Below are positions 36,550-44,975 of a stretch of 64,000 nt of DNA, piece by piece (position 1 is the first letter of the stretch; each line of letters starts with the position of its first letter). Source of the stretch: Mycolicibacterium mucogenicum DSM 44124. GTDB lineage: Bacteria; Actinomycetota; Actinomycetes; Mycobacteriales; Mycobacteriaceae. The translations under genes were made by a program, and so were the position numbers. Location: the NCBI RefSeq assembly GCF_005670685.2, contig NZ_CP062008.1:2976001-3040000 (forward strand), in the 5' to 3' direction. The notes beneath the pieces were generated by a model. That model was not told the origin of the DNA, ran no database searches, and saw only the letters and a program-made list of their open reading frames with translations.

Positions 36550-37268
36550 ATACAGACGTGACATCCGAACTCCCGGAGCACCATTCTCCGACGGCGGCAC
36601 GCATCGTCGACGCTGCTCAGGACTTGTTGCAGCGGCGCGGCAGCAAGGCGGTCACCATCGCCGCCGTCGCGCAGAAGGCGCACGTCGGCACGGGCACCGT
36701 ATACCTCTACTGGTCCAGCAAATCCGAACTCCTTCTCGGTCTGATCGGTCGCGACTTCCTCGACCTTGCCGAACAGTTCATCGGCGACCTGCGGACCGAC
36801 CCAGATTTGGCCCGGCCCTCTCGGCTGTTCCCGAGCCTGATGAACCGGGCAGCACATCGACCGTTCGTCAAAGCGATGCTGCGCGACGACGACGAACTGC
36901 TGGGGTCGCTTGCCGACGACCCGACGTCCGCGGCACTCGTGGACGCCTTGGGGCCCGACGCGCTGATGAACACGCTGCTGCCGACCTGGCGGGACAACGG
37001 CCTTGCGCGCACGGACTGGAGTCTTGACGCGCAAACCTATGCACTCATGGCGCTCTATCGCGGCTTCCTGCTTCTCGGCGACGAGAAGCACACCGAACCA
37101 GCGACGTCGGATCCTGCGACTGTCTTGGCCCAGGCCGTCACCGCGCTGTTGGGACCTGAACGTCCGACGAAGACGCAGATGCGCAGGGTCGTCGCGGACG
37201 GCATCGACTTCCTGGAACGCGGTGCCGCTTTGGTGCGGGAAATCATCGCTGGAAAGAACACGCACTGA
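36546..37268 (+). CDS. TetR-family regulator of the monooxygenase operon
   Basis: The protein has 240 residues. The HTH is AVTIAAVAQKAHVGTGTVYLYWSSKSELL near residue 35, followed by an all-helical ligand domain. It is translationally coupled to the monooxygenase. The palindrome at 35248-35274 is its most likely operator. The YLYW motif places it in a common actinobacterial TetR subgroup. Confidence 0.88.
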   Translation: MNTDVTSELPEHHSPTAARIVDAAQDLLQRRGSKAVTIAAVAQKAHVGTGTVYLYWSSKSELLLGLIGRDFLDLAEQFIGDLRTDPDLARPSRLFPSLMNRAAHRPFVKAMLRDDDELLGSLADDPTSAALVDALGPDALMNTLLPTWRDNGLARTDWSLDAQTYALMALYRGFLLLGDEKHTEPATSDPATVLAQAVTALLGPERPTKTQMRRVVADGIDFLERGAALVREIIAGKNTH

Positions 37269-37475
37269 CCCGTGGATCGCACTGGCGGGGCGACGACAGA
37301 AGCGCGCTGGACGGACACCCGACGGACTTCTAGATTGGCCGACACCCGGTGGGACGGCGCCCCGGGCGAACCGAAGGTCGGCGGCTAGCGTGCCTGCTCG
37401 CGGACTACGAGGTTTCCGTGGGCCTTACCGCCGGTGCGCCTGACAGTGTTGACGCAACGCGGTATTGGAGGCTAC

Positions 37476-38141
37476 GTGAGCGTTGCGGAACTAAGGGGTT
37501 GCACCGCCCTGGTAACAGGCGGGACTTCGGGCATTGGACTGGCCACCGCGCAGCTGCTCACACACGCCGGCGCCCACGTCATCGTCAGTGACGAGGACCC
37601 CGACCGGGGCAAGCTAGCCGCATCTCGGCTCGGCAGCGGCACGCGGTTCCTTCCCGCTAGCCTTGCCGACCTAGGTGACGTCGATTTTCTTGCGCGGCAG
37701 ACCCCGATCGACATCCTGATTGCCGCCGCCGTCATCGCCGACCTACACCTTCTCCAAGGGGTGTACTTCCTGGTGGCCGCGGTGGCCCCACCGATGATCC
37801 GCCGTGGCGGCGGCGCGATAATCAACGTTCTCCCCAGCGCGCCCGAGTTCAGCGCTGCCCTCCGATCTCTAACCCGCACCTGGGCGGCCGAATTCGGCCC
37901 GCACGGCATCCGGGTCAACAGCGTCGCTCCCGGCCCCCCGGGAACCGACAACGCACTCGGGCGCACAGCGGAGCCCAGTGAAATCGCCACAGCCATCGCA
38001 TTTCTCGCTTCACCCCGCGCAACCTGCATCACCGGCACCACCCTGAGCGTTGACGGTGGAGCCGCCATCGGGCGTACGCGTCAGCGGGTCGCGCGTATGG
38101 ATCGCTCACGATGGACTGACGCCCGGTCGGGCGACTCCTAA
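37476..38141 (+). CDS. Degenerate SDR protein (copy 2), catalytic Tyr/Lys missing
   Basis: The protein has 221 residues. It has an SDR Rossmann motif TGGTSGIG, FLVAAVAPPMIRRGGGAIINV and the ending TGTTLSVDGG, all close to the intact SDR at 28837. Relative to that protein it lacks the NNA motif and about 25 residues near the middle, and the YSASKAA active-site segment is replaced by a short deletion (PSAPEFSAALRSL). It is therefore unlikely to be an enzyme. The GTG start at 37476 matches copy 1. It may be a decaying duplicate. Confidence 0.65.
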   Translation: MSVAELRGCTALVTGGTSGIGLATAQLLTHAGAHVIVSDEDPDRGKLAASRLGSGTRFLPASLADLGDVDFLARQTPIDILIAAAVIADLHLLQGVYFLVAAVAPPMIRRGGGAIINVLPSAPEFSAALRSLTRTWAAEFGPHGIRVNSVAPGPPGTDNALGRTAEPSEIATAIAFLASPRATCITGTTLSVDGGAAIGRTRQRVARMDRSRWTDARSGDS

Positions 38142-38245
38142 CCCGGGAGAATCCGTCCGGACAGACTACGCACCAACCCAAAGCCGAACACTATGTAGCG
38201 GAACACTTTTCAACCGCGTCATCTCGACAGAAAGGCAGCACGGCA

Positions 38246-39004
38246 ATGGCCGAACCCACGAAGAGCATTACCGTCATCGGCGCTACCGGGCTGATCGGCC
38301 GTCAACTCGTCCCCCTACTCCGCGACGCTGGTCACAACGTCACCGCAGCCTCCCGTGACTCCGGTGTCGACCTGCTCACCGGACAGGGCCTTGACGATGC
38401 CCTCGCCGACGCTGAGGTCGTCGTCGACGTGATCAATTCCGCCACCCCCGAGGACTCCGCTGAAGCCTTCTTCCAAAAGACCGCGGCCAACCTGTCCGCT
38501 GCCGCCGCCAAGGCCGGCGTCAGACATTACGTCGTGCTGTCCATCGTCGGCGCAGACGAGATGGCCCCCAAAGCCGGATACATCCGCGGCAAGGTCGCCC
38601 AGGAGGGCGCGGCTGCGACCTCGGGGGTTCCTTGGACTGTCCTGCGGGCCACACAGTTTCACGAATTGGCTGAACCCATCACCGAATCCCTGATCGCCGG
38701 CGACGAGGTGCACGCCCCGGCCGCACTGATCCAGCCGATCGACTCCTCCGAGGTCACCGCGATCCTGGCCCGCGTTGCCGTCAACGAGCCGCTCTACACC
38801 ATTCACAACGTCGGAGGCCCGCAGAAGATGTCGTTCTCCGACATGGCCCGCGCCGTGCTGCGCCACCAGAGCCGCACGCTCAACGTCCTCGACGACCCGT
38901 CGGCGACCTACAGCGGGCTGAACATCGATTACACGACGCTCGTCACCGACGACGAGGCCGAACTGGGCACCACGCGGCTGGTCGACTGGCTGGCGCGCCG
39001 CTGA
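38246..39004 (+). CDS. NmrA-like NAD(P)-binding protein, copy 2
   Basis: The protein has 252 residues. VIGATGLIGRQLVPLL is the nucleotide motif, followed by YVVLSIVGADE and GVPWTVLRATQFHELAEP. It is a clear paralogue of the 28097 gene along its whole length. AGAAAGGCAGC precedes the ATG. It lies 54 bp upstream of glmS in the same direction, but a functional link with glmS is not evident. Confidence 0.85.
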   Translation: MAEPTKSITVIGATGLIGRQLVPLLRDAGHNVTAASRDSGVDLLTGQGLDDALADAEVVVDVINSATPEDSAEAFFQKTAANLSAAAAKAGVRHYVVLSIVGADEMAPKAGYIRGKVAQEGAAATSGVPWTVLRATQFHELAEPITESLIAGDEVHAPAALIQPIDSSEVTAILARVAVNEPLYTIHNVGGPQKMSFSDMARAVLRHQSRTLNVLDDPSATYSGLNIDYTTLVTDDEAELGTTRLVDWLARR

Positions 39005-39057
39005 TCTGCGGCCCCTTCCACCGCCCGACGCCACGACCCACGAAAGGATCTGCGGAC

Positions 39058-40923
39058 ATGTGTGCAATCGTCGGCTATGTGGGGCGCCGGCCCGCCTGCG
39101 ACATTCTGATGGGCGCTCTGCGCCGGATGGAATATCGCGGCTACGACTCAGCGGGCGTCGCGCTGCTCGGTGGAGACGGCGGGCTGACCGTCCGGAGACG
39201 TGCCGGCAGGTTGGCCAATCTTGAGGCGGCGCTAGACGATACGGACGGCGACGTTCTCGCCGGCAGCACCGGCGTGGGCCATACCCGCTGGGCTTCGCAC
39301 GGCCGTCCCACCGACCGCAACGCCCATCCACATCGGGACAGCAGCGGCAAGTTCGCCGTGGTGCACAACGGCATCATCGAGAACTATGCGGCGCTGCGCG
39401 CCGACCTGGAGGTCGCCGGCGTCGAGCTCACCAGCGACACCGACACCGAGGTGGCGGTCCACCTGGTGGCGCAGGCCTACCGCGACGGGGAGACCGCGGG
39501 AGACTTCGAGGGCTCGGTACTGTCGGTCCTGCGCCAGCTCGAAGGCCACTTCACCCTGGTGTTCGCCAACGCCGACGACCCCGGCACCATCGTGGCCGCC
39601 AGGCGGTCGACGCCGCTGGTGATCGGTGTCGGCGAGGGCGAGATGTTTCTCGGGTCCGACGTCGCCGCCTTCATCGAGCACACCCGCGAGGCGGTCGAGC
39701 TCGGCCAGGATCAGGCCGTGGTGATCACGGCGGACGGCTACCGGGTGACCGACTTCCATGGCAGCGAGGACGTCCCCACTCGCCGTTTTCACATCGACTG
39801 GGACCTGTCGGCCGCCGAGAAGGGCGGCTACGAGTTCTTCATGCTCAAGGAGATCGCCGAGCAGCCCGCGGCGGTCGCCGACACCCTGCTCGGACACTTC
39901 GCCGACGGTCGCATCGTGCTCGACGAGCAGCGCCTCAGCGATCAGGAACTGCGCGACATCGACAAGGTCTTCATCGTCGCCTGCGGCACGGCGTACCACT
40001 CGGGGCTGCTGGCCAAGTACGCCATCGAACACTGGACGCGGCTGCCCGTCGAGGTGGAGCTCGCGAGCGAATTCCGGTACCGCGACCCGGTGCTGGATCG
40101 CAGCACGCTGGTGATCGCCATCTCACAGTCCGGCGAGACGGCCGACACGCTGGAGGCGGTCCGCCACGCCAAGGGGCAAAAGGCCAAGGTGTTGGCCATC
40201 TGCAACACCAACGGTTCGCAGATTCCCCGCGAATGCGACGCGGTGCTCTACACCCGCGCCGGGCCGGAGATCGGGGTCGCGTCCACCAAGACGTTCCTGG
40301 CGCAGGTCGCCGCCAACTATCTGGTCGGGCTGGCGCTGGCCCAGGCCCGCGGCACCAAGTATCCCGACGAGGTGGCGCGCGAATTCGGCGAACTCGAGGC
40401 GATGCCCGATCTGATCGCCCGGGTGCTGACGTGCATGGAGCCGGTGACGGCGCTGGCGCATCAGTTCGCGCAGTCGCAGACGGTGCTGTTCCTCGGCCGC
40501 CACGTCGGCTACCCCGTCGCGTTGGAAGGTGCGTTGAAGCTCAAGGAGCTGGCGTACATGCACGCCGAGGGCTTCGCGGCCGGCGAGCTCAAGCACGGGC
40601 CGATCGCGCTCATCGAGGACGGCCTGCCCGTCATCGTCGTGATGCCGTCGCCGAAGAACGCCGCGATGCTGCACAGCAAGCTGCTGAGCAACATTCGCGA
40701 GATCCAGGCGCGTGGCGCGGTCACGATCGTCATCGCCGAGGAAGGTGACGAGACGGTCCGGCCCTACGCCGATCACCTCGTCGAGATGCCTGCGGTGTCG
40801 ACGCTCTTCCAGCCCCTGCTGTCGACGATTCCGCTTCAGGTGTTCGCCGCCGGGGTGGCCCAAGCCCGTGGCTACGACGTCGACAAGCCACGCAACCTGG
40901 CCAAGTCCGTCACCGTCGAGTGA
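39058..40923 (+). CDS. glmS: Glutamine-fructose-6-phosphate aminotransferase GlmS
   Basis: The protein has 621 residues, the full family length. Cys2 (MCAIVGYVG) is the glutaminase nucleophile, with HTRWASHG and HNGIIENYAALR as glutamine-binding motifs. Two SIS isomerase domains follow (ACGTAYHSG, ISQSGETADT; FLGRHVGYPVALEGALKLKEL). The C-terminus is the usual KPRNLAKSVTVE. It makes glucosamine-6-phosphate for the cell wall. It lies inside Tn-B, 405 bp from its right end, so it is probably a second copy beside a housekeeping one. AAAGGATCT precedes the start. Confidence 0.93.
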   Translation: MCAIVGYVGRRPACDILMGALRRMEYRGYDSAGVALLGGDGGLTVRRRAGRLANLEAALDDTDGDVLAGSTGVGHTRWASHGRPTDRNAHPHRDSSGKFAVVHNGIIENYAALRADLEVAGVELTSDTDTEVAVHLVAQAYRDGETAGDFEGSVLSVLRQLEGHFTLVFANADDPGTIVAARRSTPLVIGVGEGEMFLGSDVAAFIEHTREAVELGQDQAVVITADGYRVTDFHGSEDVPTRRFHIDWDLSAAEKGGYEFFMLKEIAEQPAAVADTLLGHFADGRIVLDEQRLSDQELRDIDKVFIVACGTAYHSGLLAKYAIEHWTRLPVEVELASEFRYRDPVLDRSTLVIAISQSGETADTLEAVRHAKGQKAKVLAICNTNGSQIPRECDAVLYTRAGPEIGVASTKTFLAQVAANYLVGLALAQARGTKYPDEVAREFGELEAMPDLIARVLTCMEPVTALAHQFAQSQTVLFLGRHVGYPVALEGALKLKELAYMHAEGFAAGELKHGPIALIEDGLPVIVVMPSPKNAAMLHSKLLSNIREIQARGAVTIVIAEEGDETVRPYADHLVEMPAVSTLFQPLLSTIPLQVFAAGVAQARGYDVDKPRNLAKSVTVE

Positions 40924-40929
40924 ACCGAC

Positions 40930-41021
40930 GCGGGCCGGACCCGCGACACTCACTTTGCAGCATGCCGGGAACGGACCAATCACGGCAAAGTGACACCGAC
41001 GACCCGCTCGACAAGCGGGTC
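40930..41021 (+). terminator. Terminator-like hairpins after glmS
   Basis: Three inverted repeats follow the glmS stop: GCGGG/CCCGC at 40930-40944, TCACTTTGC (40950-40958) with GCAAAGTGA (40985-40993), and GACCCGCT (41001-41008) with AGCGGGTC (41014-41021). The last has an 8-bp stem and a 5-base loop. No T-run follows, as is common in actinobacteria. Confidence 0.55.
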
Positions 41022-41252
41022 GCAGCGGGCATTTAATCGCGAGCACCGTAGTCAGCTCCCTGACTGCGCATGACGCCAAAAGCGAAAACAAGAATCTGTT
41101 CTCAGCAGGCGGACGGCTGCTTAACGATGAAACGAGACCTCAATCAATCAGCGATCGGGCCGTGTCGTGGATCGTTTCGGCCATCCGACGCGGGTTCCAC
41201 CCAAGCTTGTCAGACGGACACCGCCACCCTTACTAGTCCTAGGAGCCGGCAA
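41022..41252. other. Non-coding stretch before Tn-B right-end repeats
   Basis: No gene is recognised between the hairpins after glmS and the right-end repeat array. Confidence 0.4.
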
Positions 41253-41322
41253 GTCTCACTTTGATGTCCAATTGGACATCGTGTGGACATTCCACTTGAG
41301 AACTGGACATCGAACTTAAGAA
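41253..41322. repeat. Tn-B right-end repeats (three copies)
   Basis: Inverted copies lie at 41303-41322 (TTCTTAAGTTCGATGTCCAG when inverted) and 41283-41302 (TTCTCAAGTGGAATGTCCAC when inverted). A third, GTCTCACTTTGATGTCCA at 41253-41270, is in the direct orientation, like the flipped inner copy in Tn-A. Confidence 0.75.
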
Positions 41323-41328
41323 GCCACA

Positions 41329-41333
41329 GGTGA
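41329..41333. repeat. Tn-B target-site duplication, right copy
   Basis: GGTGA follows the right terminal ACA at 41328 and matches 22559-22563. Confidence 0.9.
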
Positions 41334-41862
41334 TCGTATCGGCAACAATCAGCCGGCGAACCTCACGATCTGGAACTGGGCGGCGCCGGTGATACTGCAG
41401 CAAGGACCGCGTCAATCCAGTTACCCGACATGCAGATCGAGCTGAATGCCCTCGCGCGATCAACTGTTCAGTGATCGCGCGGCGGCGTTTTGGGGGCACC
41501 ACCGCCTGCTCGTTGAACAACTCACAGGCATCTCTGGTCAAGGCCAGCTCGGCCTCCAGTGCCGCGATGCGTTTACGCGCCGCGGCGAGCTCGTCGGCCT
41601 CCACGCTCGGGATGCCGTCGATGACGCCGGCGTCGACTAGGGCTTGGTGTTTCCACCGGAACAGGGTCGCCTGACAAATCCCGGTGTCGACCGAAACGGC
41701 GCCACCGGCTCACCCGACCTCAGCCGCGCAATGATTTGCCGACGCACCGATGTGGAGTACCGACGGGGCATGTGACCTCCTGATGATCACTCTGCCCCCA
41801 ACTCTCATAACAGTGGACCAACAACACGGGTATTGATCAACTGGACCACTACAGGGGGCTCA
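41334..41862 (-). mobile_element. IS3-family element, 5' half (left end, orfA, start of orfB)
   Basis: orfA starts at 41772 (MPRRYSTSVRRQIIARLRSGEPVA). It is frameshifted near 41697 before VSVDTGICQATLFRWK and continues as the KRIAALEAELALTRDACELF zipper. orfB begins in the frame of KRRRAITEQLIARGHSARSACRVTGL and runs to VRRLIVADTIT at the Tn-B junction. The left end (inverted) is TGAGCCCCCTGTAGTGGTCCAGTTGATC, matching the right end at 21776. With 21776-22563 it forms one element of about 1.3 kb. Confidence 0.85.
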
Positions 41863-42132
41863 CCTCACTTGCTTTCCTTGCGACGTCGAATATGCAGTAG
41901 TCGAATATGCAGGGTTACCAGTAATTCATTGGTTGACCGCCGATGAATCATCACTGCCATCGCCCAGCGCCGTCTTTCACTACTTTGCATCGAAACCCCG
42001 TCCCGGGGCGAAGTGCCTCCAGGCTGGCTCAGGCGTTCCCGCATAGCACTGCTACGGCCTCTGCGTGGGCCGTACGACGGGTTACTTCTACGCCGCGGTA
42101 ACACTCTCGGTGTACACGATTGGTCCCGACTG
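41863..42132. other. Region beyond the IS3 left end; short direct repeat
   Basis: No gene is recognised. GTCGAATATGCAG occurs twice in a row (about 41885 and 41899). No duplication of IS3 target bases is seen on comparing 21771-21775 with 41863-41867. Confidence 0.4.
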
Positions 42133-42279
42133 TCAGCCGTCTTCGTCGTCGTGACGGTGCGCGGCCTCTATCACCTCTGGCGGGGCCGGCTTCTGCAACC
42201 AGGCCCGAATCCGCAACAGGCCGCCGGCGATAGTCCCGACGGCGAGCACCGCAACTACGATCCAGAACGCAGTGGCCAT
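42133..42279 (-). CDS. Small membrane protein, 48 residues
   Basis: The ATG at 42279 opens a 48-residue frame: MATAFWIVVAVLAVGTIAGGLL is one membrane segment, followed by RIRAWLQKPAPPEVIEAAH and an acidic RHDDEDG end. The good membrane-protein-like composition and conserved-looking tail support a real gene too short for many gene callers. It follows the monooxygenase in the same direction, 117 bp downstream. Function unknown. Confidence 0.55.
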   Translation of the reverse strand: MATAFWIVVAVLAVGTIAGGLLRIRAWLQKPAPPEVIEAAHRHDDEDG

Positions 42280-42396
42280 GGAGCAATTGTCCGCCTATCG
42301 CCAGCTGTTTGTCAGTCTGTGGTGCGCGGGGCCTGATCGCTCGCCGGCAGCCACCGGTTGCTCCCAGGCCGCTCCCCCATCTACCTTGACTGCCGA

Positions 42397-44244
42397 TCAG
42401 GTCGCCGCGCTTGCCCGTTCGGTGGTGATGACGATCCTGCTGACTGTCCGCTCCAGTTCCGTAGCCGCTGACAGGGCAGCGGACGTGGTGCGCCAGACGA
42501 CGTGTCCGTCCGGCCGGACCAGCACTGCGCCGTGCTCGCCAACCTCGAACAGATCGAGCACCTGCCTGCGGTCTATGCCGGGCGCGGGATCCAGAGCCAC
42601 GATGACGACCGGGAGCGTGCTCGGGACCGCCGCATGCCAAGACAGCGGGTCGGGTGTGAACAGCGTGTAGTCGCGCAAGTCGAGCAGGTCGTGAGTAGCC
42701 TCTGGGTCGCCCTCGCCCGCGAGCCACATGTGTGGGAGGCGCGCGCCGGGCCACGTCGTCGGCCGGTAGTCGATCACGCCTTCGCCCAGTTTCGGTTGCG
42801 GCGTCGACTCCGTCCGGATGAGATCGCCGGAGTAGGCATACCCGAATTCGAGGCCGGTAGAAGCGACCTCCTCGATCTGGCCGGGTATCCGTTGTCTGAT
42901 TGTTTCGCGCCAGTTGCGCGCAGATGCGCTGTCTCCTGACAGTTTCGCGATCGGACGCATCGCGCGATTCATCATTGCGTCGGCGACGCGTCGCGTCACG
43001 GCGGCGGGCAGGCGATCGACCGCAGGGTGGGCGAAGGCGCGGGTGACCCGGGCAAGAGCCCGGTTCCCCGAGGTCAGTCCTTCGAGGATGGCGTCCATCC
43101 GAAAATGATTCGCAACGCTTTGTGCGGCAAAACATTCCACAGTGGGCCGCCGTTCCGGCTCGTAGCTGTCGAGCAGACCGGCCGGTGCGCGCCCCTCCAG
43201 GACAGCTGCGAGTTTCCATGCGAGGTTGTGTGCGTCCTGCACGCCGCTGTTGAGGCCGAACCCGCCGGTATGCGGGAACCGGTGGGCTGCGTCGCCGACT
43301 AGGATCACGTTGCCTTTGGCGAAGGTCTCTGCCATTTGGCTGGTCATCGTCCAGGTACCTGTGGAATGTATCCGGAAGGATTCCTCGCGCCCGATTACCC
43401 GTGGCAGAATTCGCGTCCAGTACGCGCGCGCGTCACGTGCGATCTCCTGCTTGTCGCTCAGGTATGGGGTCATCAAGACGTAGTTGTCGTCGGTGTGCGC
43501 TACCAGAATGCCGCAGAACGTCGGGGTGTAGATGAAGCTGAGCACTGGGTGGATGCCATCGGAGAACAGTCTCGCGCTGAAGTAGACGCTGGCCATGTTG
43601 GCCAGCACCGGCCCGCGCATCGCGATGTTCATCGCTTCGCGCACAACACTGTTGGAGCCGTCTGCAGCAATCACGAATCGCGACGAGATGTCCTCTTCGG
43701 CGCCGTTCGCGGCTACCGCGCGCACCGTCGCGCCCGATGGCGTTGTACTAACGTGTTTCACCTGCACACCGCGCCGCACCGTCACGAGCGGGTCGGCATC
43801 AACGCTTTCCCAAAGCACGGCGTTGAGCCGTTGTTGGCCGACGTGCGTAATGAGATAGCGGCTGTGGCTCTTGACGGATTCCACCCGCTCGTGATCGGCC
43901 AGTAAGTCGATCTCACCGAGCGGCGGACTGCTCAAGTCGGTGTACCACCGGGCCATGGCGATTTGTTCCGCCGGCGGGGCCAGCGCGGCGATCTGCTCGG
44001 CCAGGTTCGGGTTGGCGTGGTGCCAGATTTCTTGCGAGCGGGCATTCAAGATGGTCGCGGCCGGATGGTTCAACACCTCGGTCCGACGTTCGAGAACGGT
44101 GGTGGCAATGCCGTAGCGGGACAACAGCAATGCCAGCGTGCATCCGGTCGATCCCCCGCCGACGATTGTGACTTCGGATGGCACAGCACTCCGTCGGCGA
44201 AGGTCTGGAGTGTAATCCTCTGGGCTGCGTTGGGTCTTTGGCAT
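42397..44244 (-). CDS. FAD-dependent aromatic monooxygenase (PheA/TfdB-type)
   Basis: The protein has 615 residues. The FAD motif is IVGGGSTGCTLALLLSRYG near residue 26, the DG motif is VIAADGSNSVVRE, and the GD motif is VILVGDAAHRFPHTGGFGLNSGVQDAHNLAW. A C-terminal thioredoxin-like extension (from about residue 500) is typical of phenol-hydroxylase-type flavoproteins. It probably hydroxylates an aromatic ring. It is followed in the same strand by a small membrane protein and preceded by a YceI gene 54 bp upstream, likely one operon. Confidence 0.88.
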   Translation of the reverse strand: MPKTQRSPEDYTPDLRRRSAVPSEVTIVGGGSTGCTLALLLSRYGIATTVLERRTEVLNHPAATILNARSQEIWHHANPNLAEQIAALAPPAEQIAMARWYTDLSSPPLGEIDLLADHERVESVKSHSRYLITHVGQQRLNAVLWESVDADPLVTVRRGVQVKHVSTTPSGATVRAVAANGAEEDISSRFVIAADGSNSVVREAMNIAMRGPVLANMASVYFSARLFSDGIHPVLSFIYTPTFCGILVAHTDDNYVLMTPYLSDKQEIARDARAYWTRILPRVIGREESFRIHSTGTWTMTSQMAETFAKGNVILVGDAAHRFPHTGGFGLNSGVQDAHNLAWKLAAVLEGRAPAGLLDSYEPERRPTVECFAAQSVANHFRMDAILEGLTSGNRALARVTRAFAHPAVDRLPAAVTRRVADAMMNRAMRPIAKLSGDSASARNWRETIRQRIPGQIEEVASTGLEFGYAYSGDLIRTESTPQPKLGEGVIDYRPTTWPGARLPHMWLAGEGDPEATHDLLDLRDYTLFTPDPLSWHAAVPSTLPVVIVALDPAPGIDRRQVLDLFEVGEHGAVLVRPDGHVVWRTTSAALSAATELERTVSRIVITTERASAAT

Positions 44245-44298
44245 TTGTTCTCCGGTTGGTGGTGCGACGTGACGGGCTTTGCGCGATGCAGACTGCGG

Positions 44299-44835
44299 CT
44301 AAGGCATCGAAGAGGTTTGGTGGGCGCGGCCTCGTAGTTCGAGGTCGACGTTGGGGCGGGCGATGCCGGATCGCGGTACGACACCGAAGGCGGACACGTC
44401 TATCCGCGCGGTCGTGGCGGCGACGAGTCCGGATGCGTCCGGTTCGAACTCGACGTCGAGTTGTACTTCCATCGCGGCGTCGCGAACAACGAGCTTTCCG
44501 GTCACAACGAGACGCGTCTCGCCGTGACCGATCGCGTGACCGCTGAAGATGATCACCGGATGTGCTTGCACGTCAAGGAATTCGGCCCCACGCAAATGCC
44601 GATCGCGCATCGCCATACCGGTCGTGATACTGGCGGCTTGCACTTCCAGCAACACCGAGGCGGTGCCGTCCTGGTTCCAGGTCATCGAGCCGGAGGCGTG
44701 TCGAAAGCGGCCAGAGACCGAAAGCAGCCCCCACAGCCCGCGTGCGCTGAACCGGATGTCCGCAGTTGCCGGATCGAGTTTCCAAACGCCGGTGCGCTCC
44801 ACTGCCTCGGTGTGCGATCGATCGCTGGTATTCAT
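44299..44835 (-). CDS. YceI-family protein
   Basis: The protein has 178 residues. It begins VERTGVWKLDPATADIRFSARGLWGLLSVSGRF, the YceI lipocalin-like start, with SITTGMAMRDRHLRGAEFLDVQAHPVI in the middle. YceI proteins bind isoprenoid or other amphiphilic ligands. No signal peptide is seen, so it is likely cytoplasmic. The start at 44835 is preferred over 44877. An operator-like palindrome at 44957-44975 lies upstream, between it and the divergent TetR. Confidence 0.85.
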   Translation of the reverse strand: MNTSDRSHTEAVERTGVWKLDPATADIRFSARGLWGLLSVSGRFRHASGSMTWNQDGTASVLLEVQAASITTGMAMRDRHLRGAEFLDVQAHPVIIFSGHAIGHGETRLVVTGKLVVRDAAMEVQLDVEFEPDASGLVAATTARIDVSAFGVVPRSGIARPNVDLELRGRAHQTSSMP

Positions 44836-44956
44836 GAACACCTCTCGATTTCCAACGTTTGCCGCTATCGATCCCAATAGCGCACGGCAGCAGGATGTTT
44901 CAGCACATCAATCCGCCTTGGGCCGCCCAGATTCACATCTGGGCTCGAAGCGAGCC

Positions 44957-44975
44957 CACTGTTATGGAAACAGTG
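44957..44975. promoter_or_regulatory. Operator-like palindrome between yceI-like gene and TetR
   Basis: CACTGTT-ATGGA-AACAGTG has perfect 7-bp arms. It lies in the divergent region, 122 bp before the YceI start and 174 bp before the TetR start. It fits a TetR site. Confidence 0.6.

Larger units (their letters stand above)
22564..41328. mobile_element. Tn-B: 18,765-bp Tn7-like element without transposase
   Basis: The ends are TGTGGCTTCTCAAGTTTCG (left) and, inverted, TGTGGCTTCTTAAGTTCGA (right). GGTGA is duplicated, and the insertion splits an IS3 orfB whose reading frame is restored on removal. Each end has three copies of a TTCTCA...TGTCCAC-type repeat. No TnsA, TnsB, TnsC or TniQ-like gene is present inside. 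It must therefore have been moved by proteins from another element, or its own transposition genes were lost after insertion. The cargo is redox enzymes, regulators and glmS. Confidence 0.88.

Noticed and set aside
39058..41328. Tn-B as a classic attTn7 insertion downstream of glmS
   Set aside because: glmS lies inside the element, and the target is an IS3 orfB, not a glmS 3' end.
21776..41862. Two independent IS3 copies forming a composite transposon
   Set aside because: Neither half is a complete IS. They are the 3' and 5' parts of one element and rejoin exactly across the 5-bp duplication of Tn-B.
42029..43219. A 396-codon minus-strand frame overlapping the monooxygenase
   Set aside because: It is Arg/Gly/Pro-rich without any family pattern and overlaps the well-supported flavoprotein in another frame.
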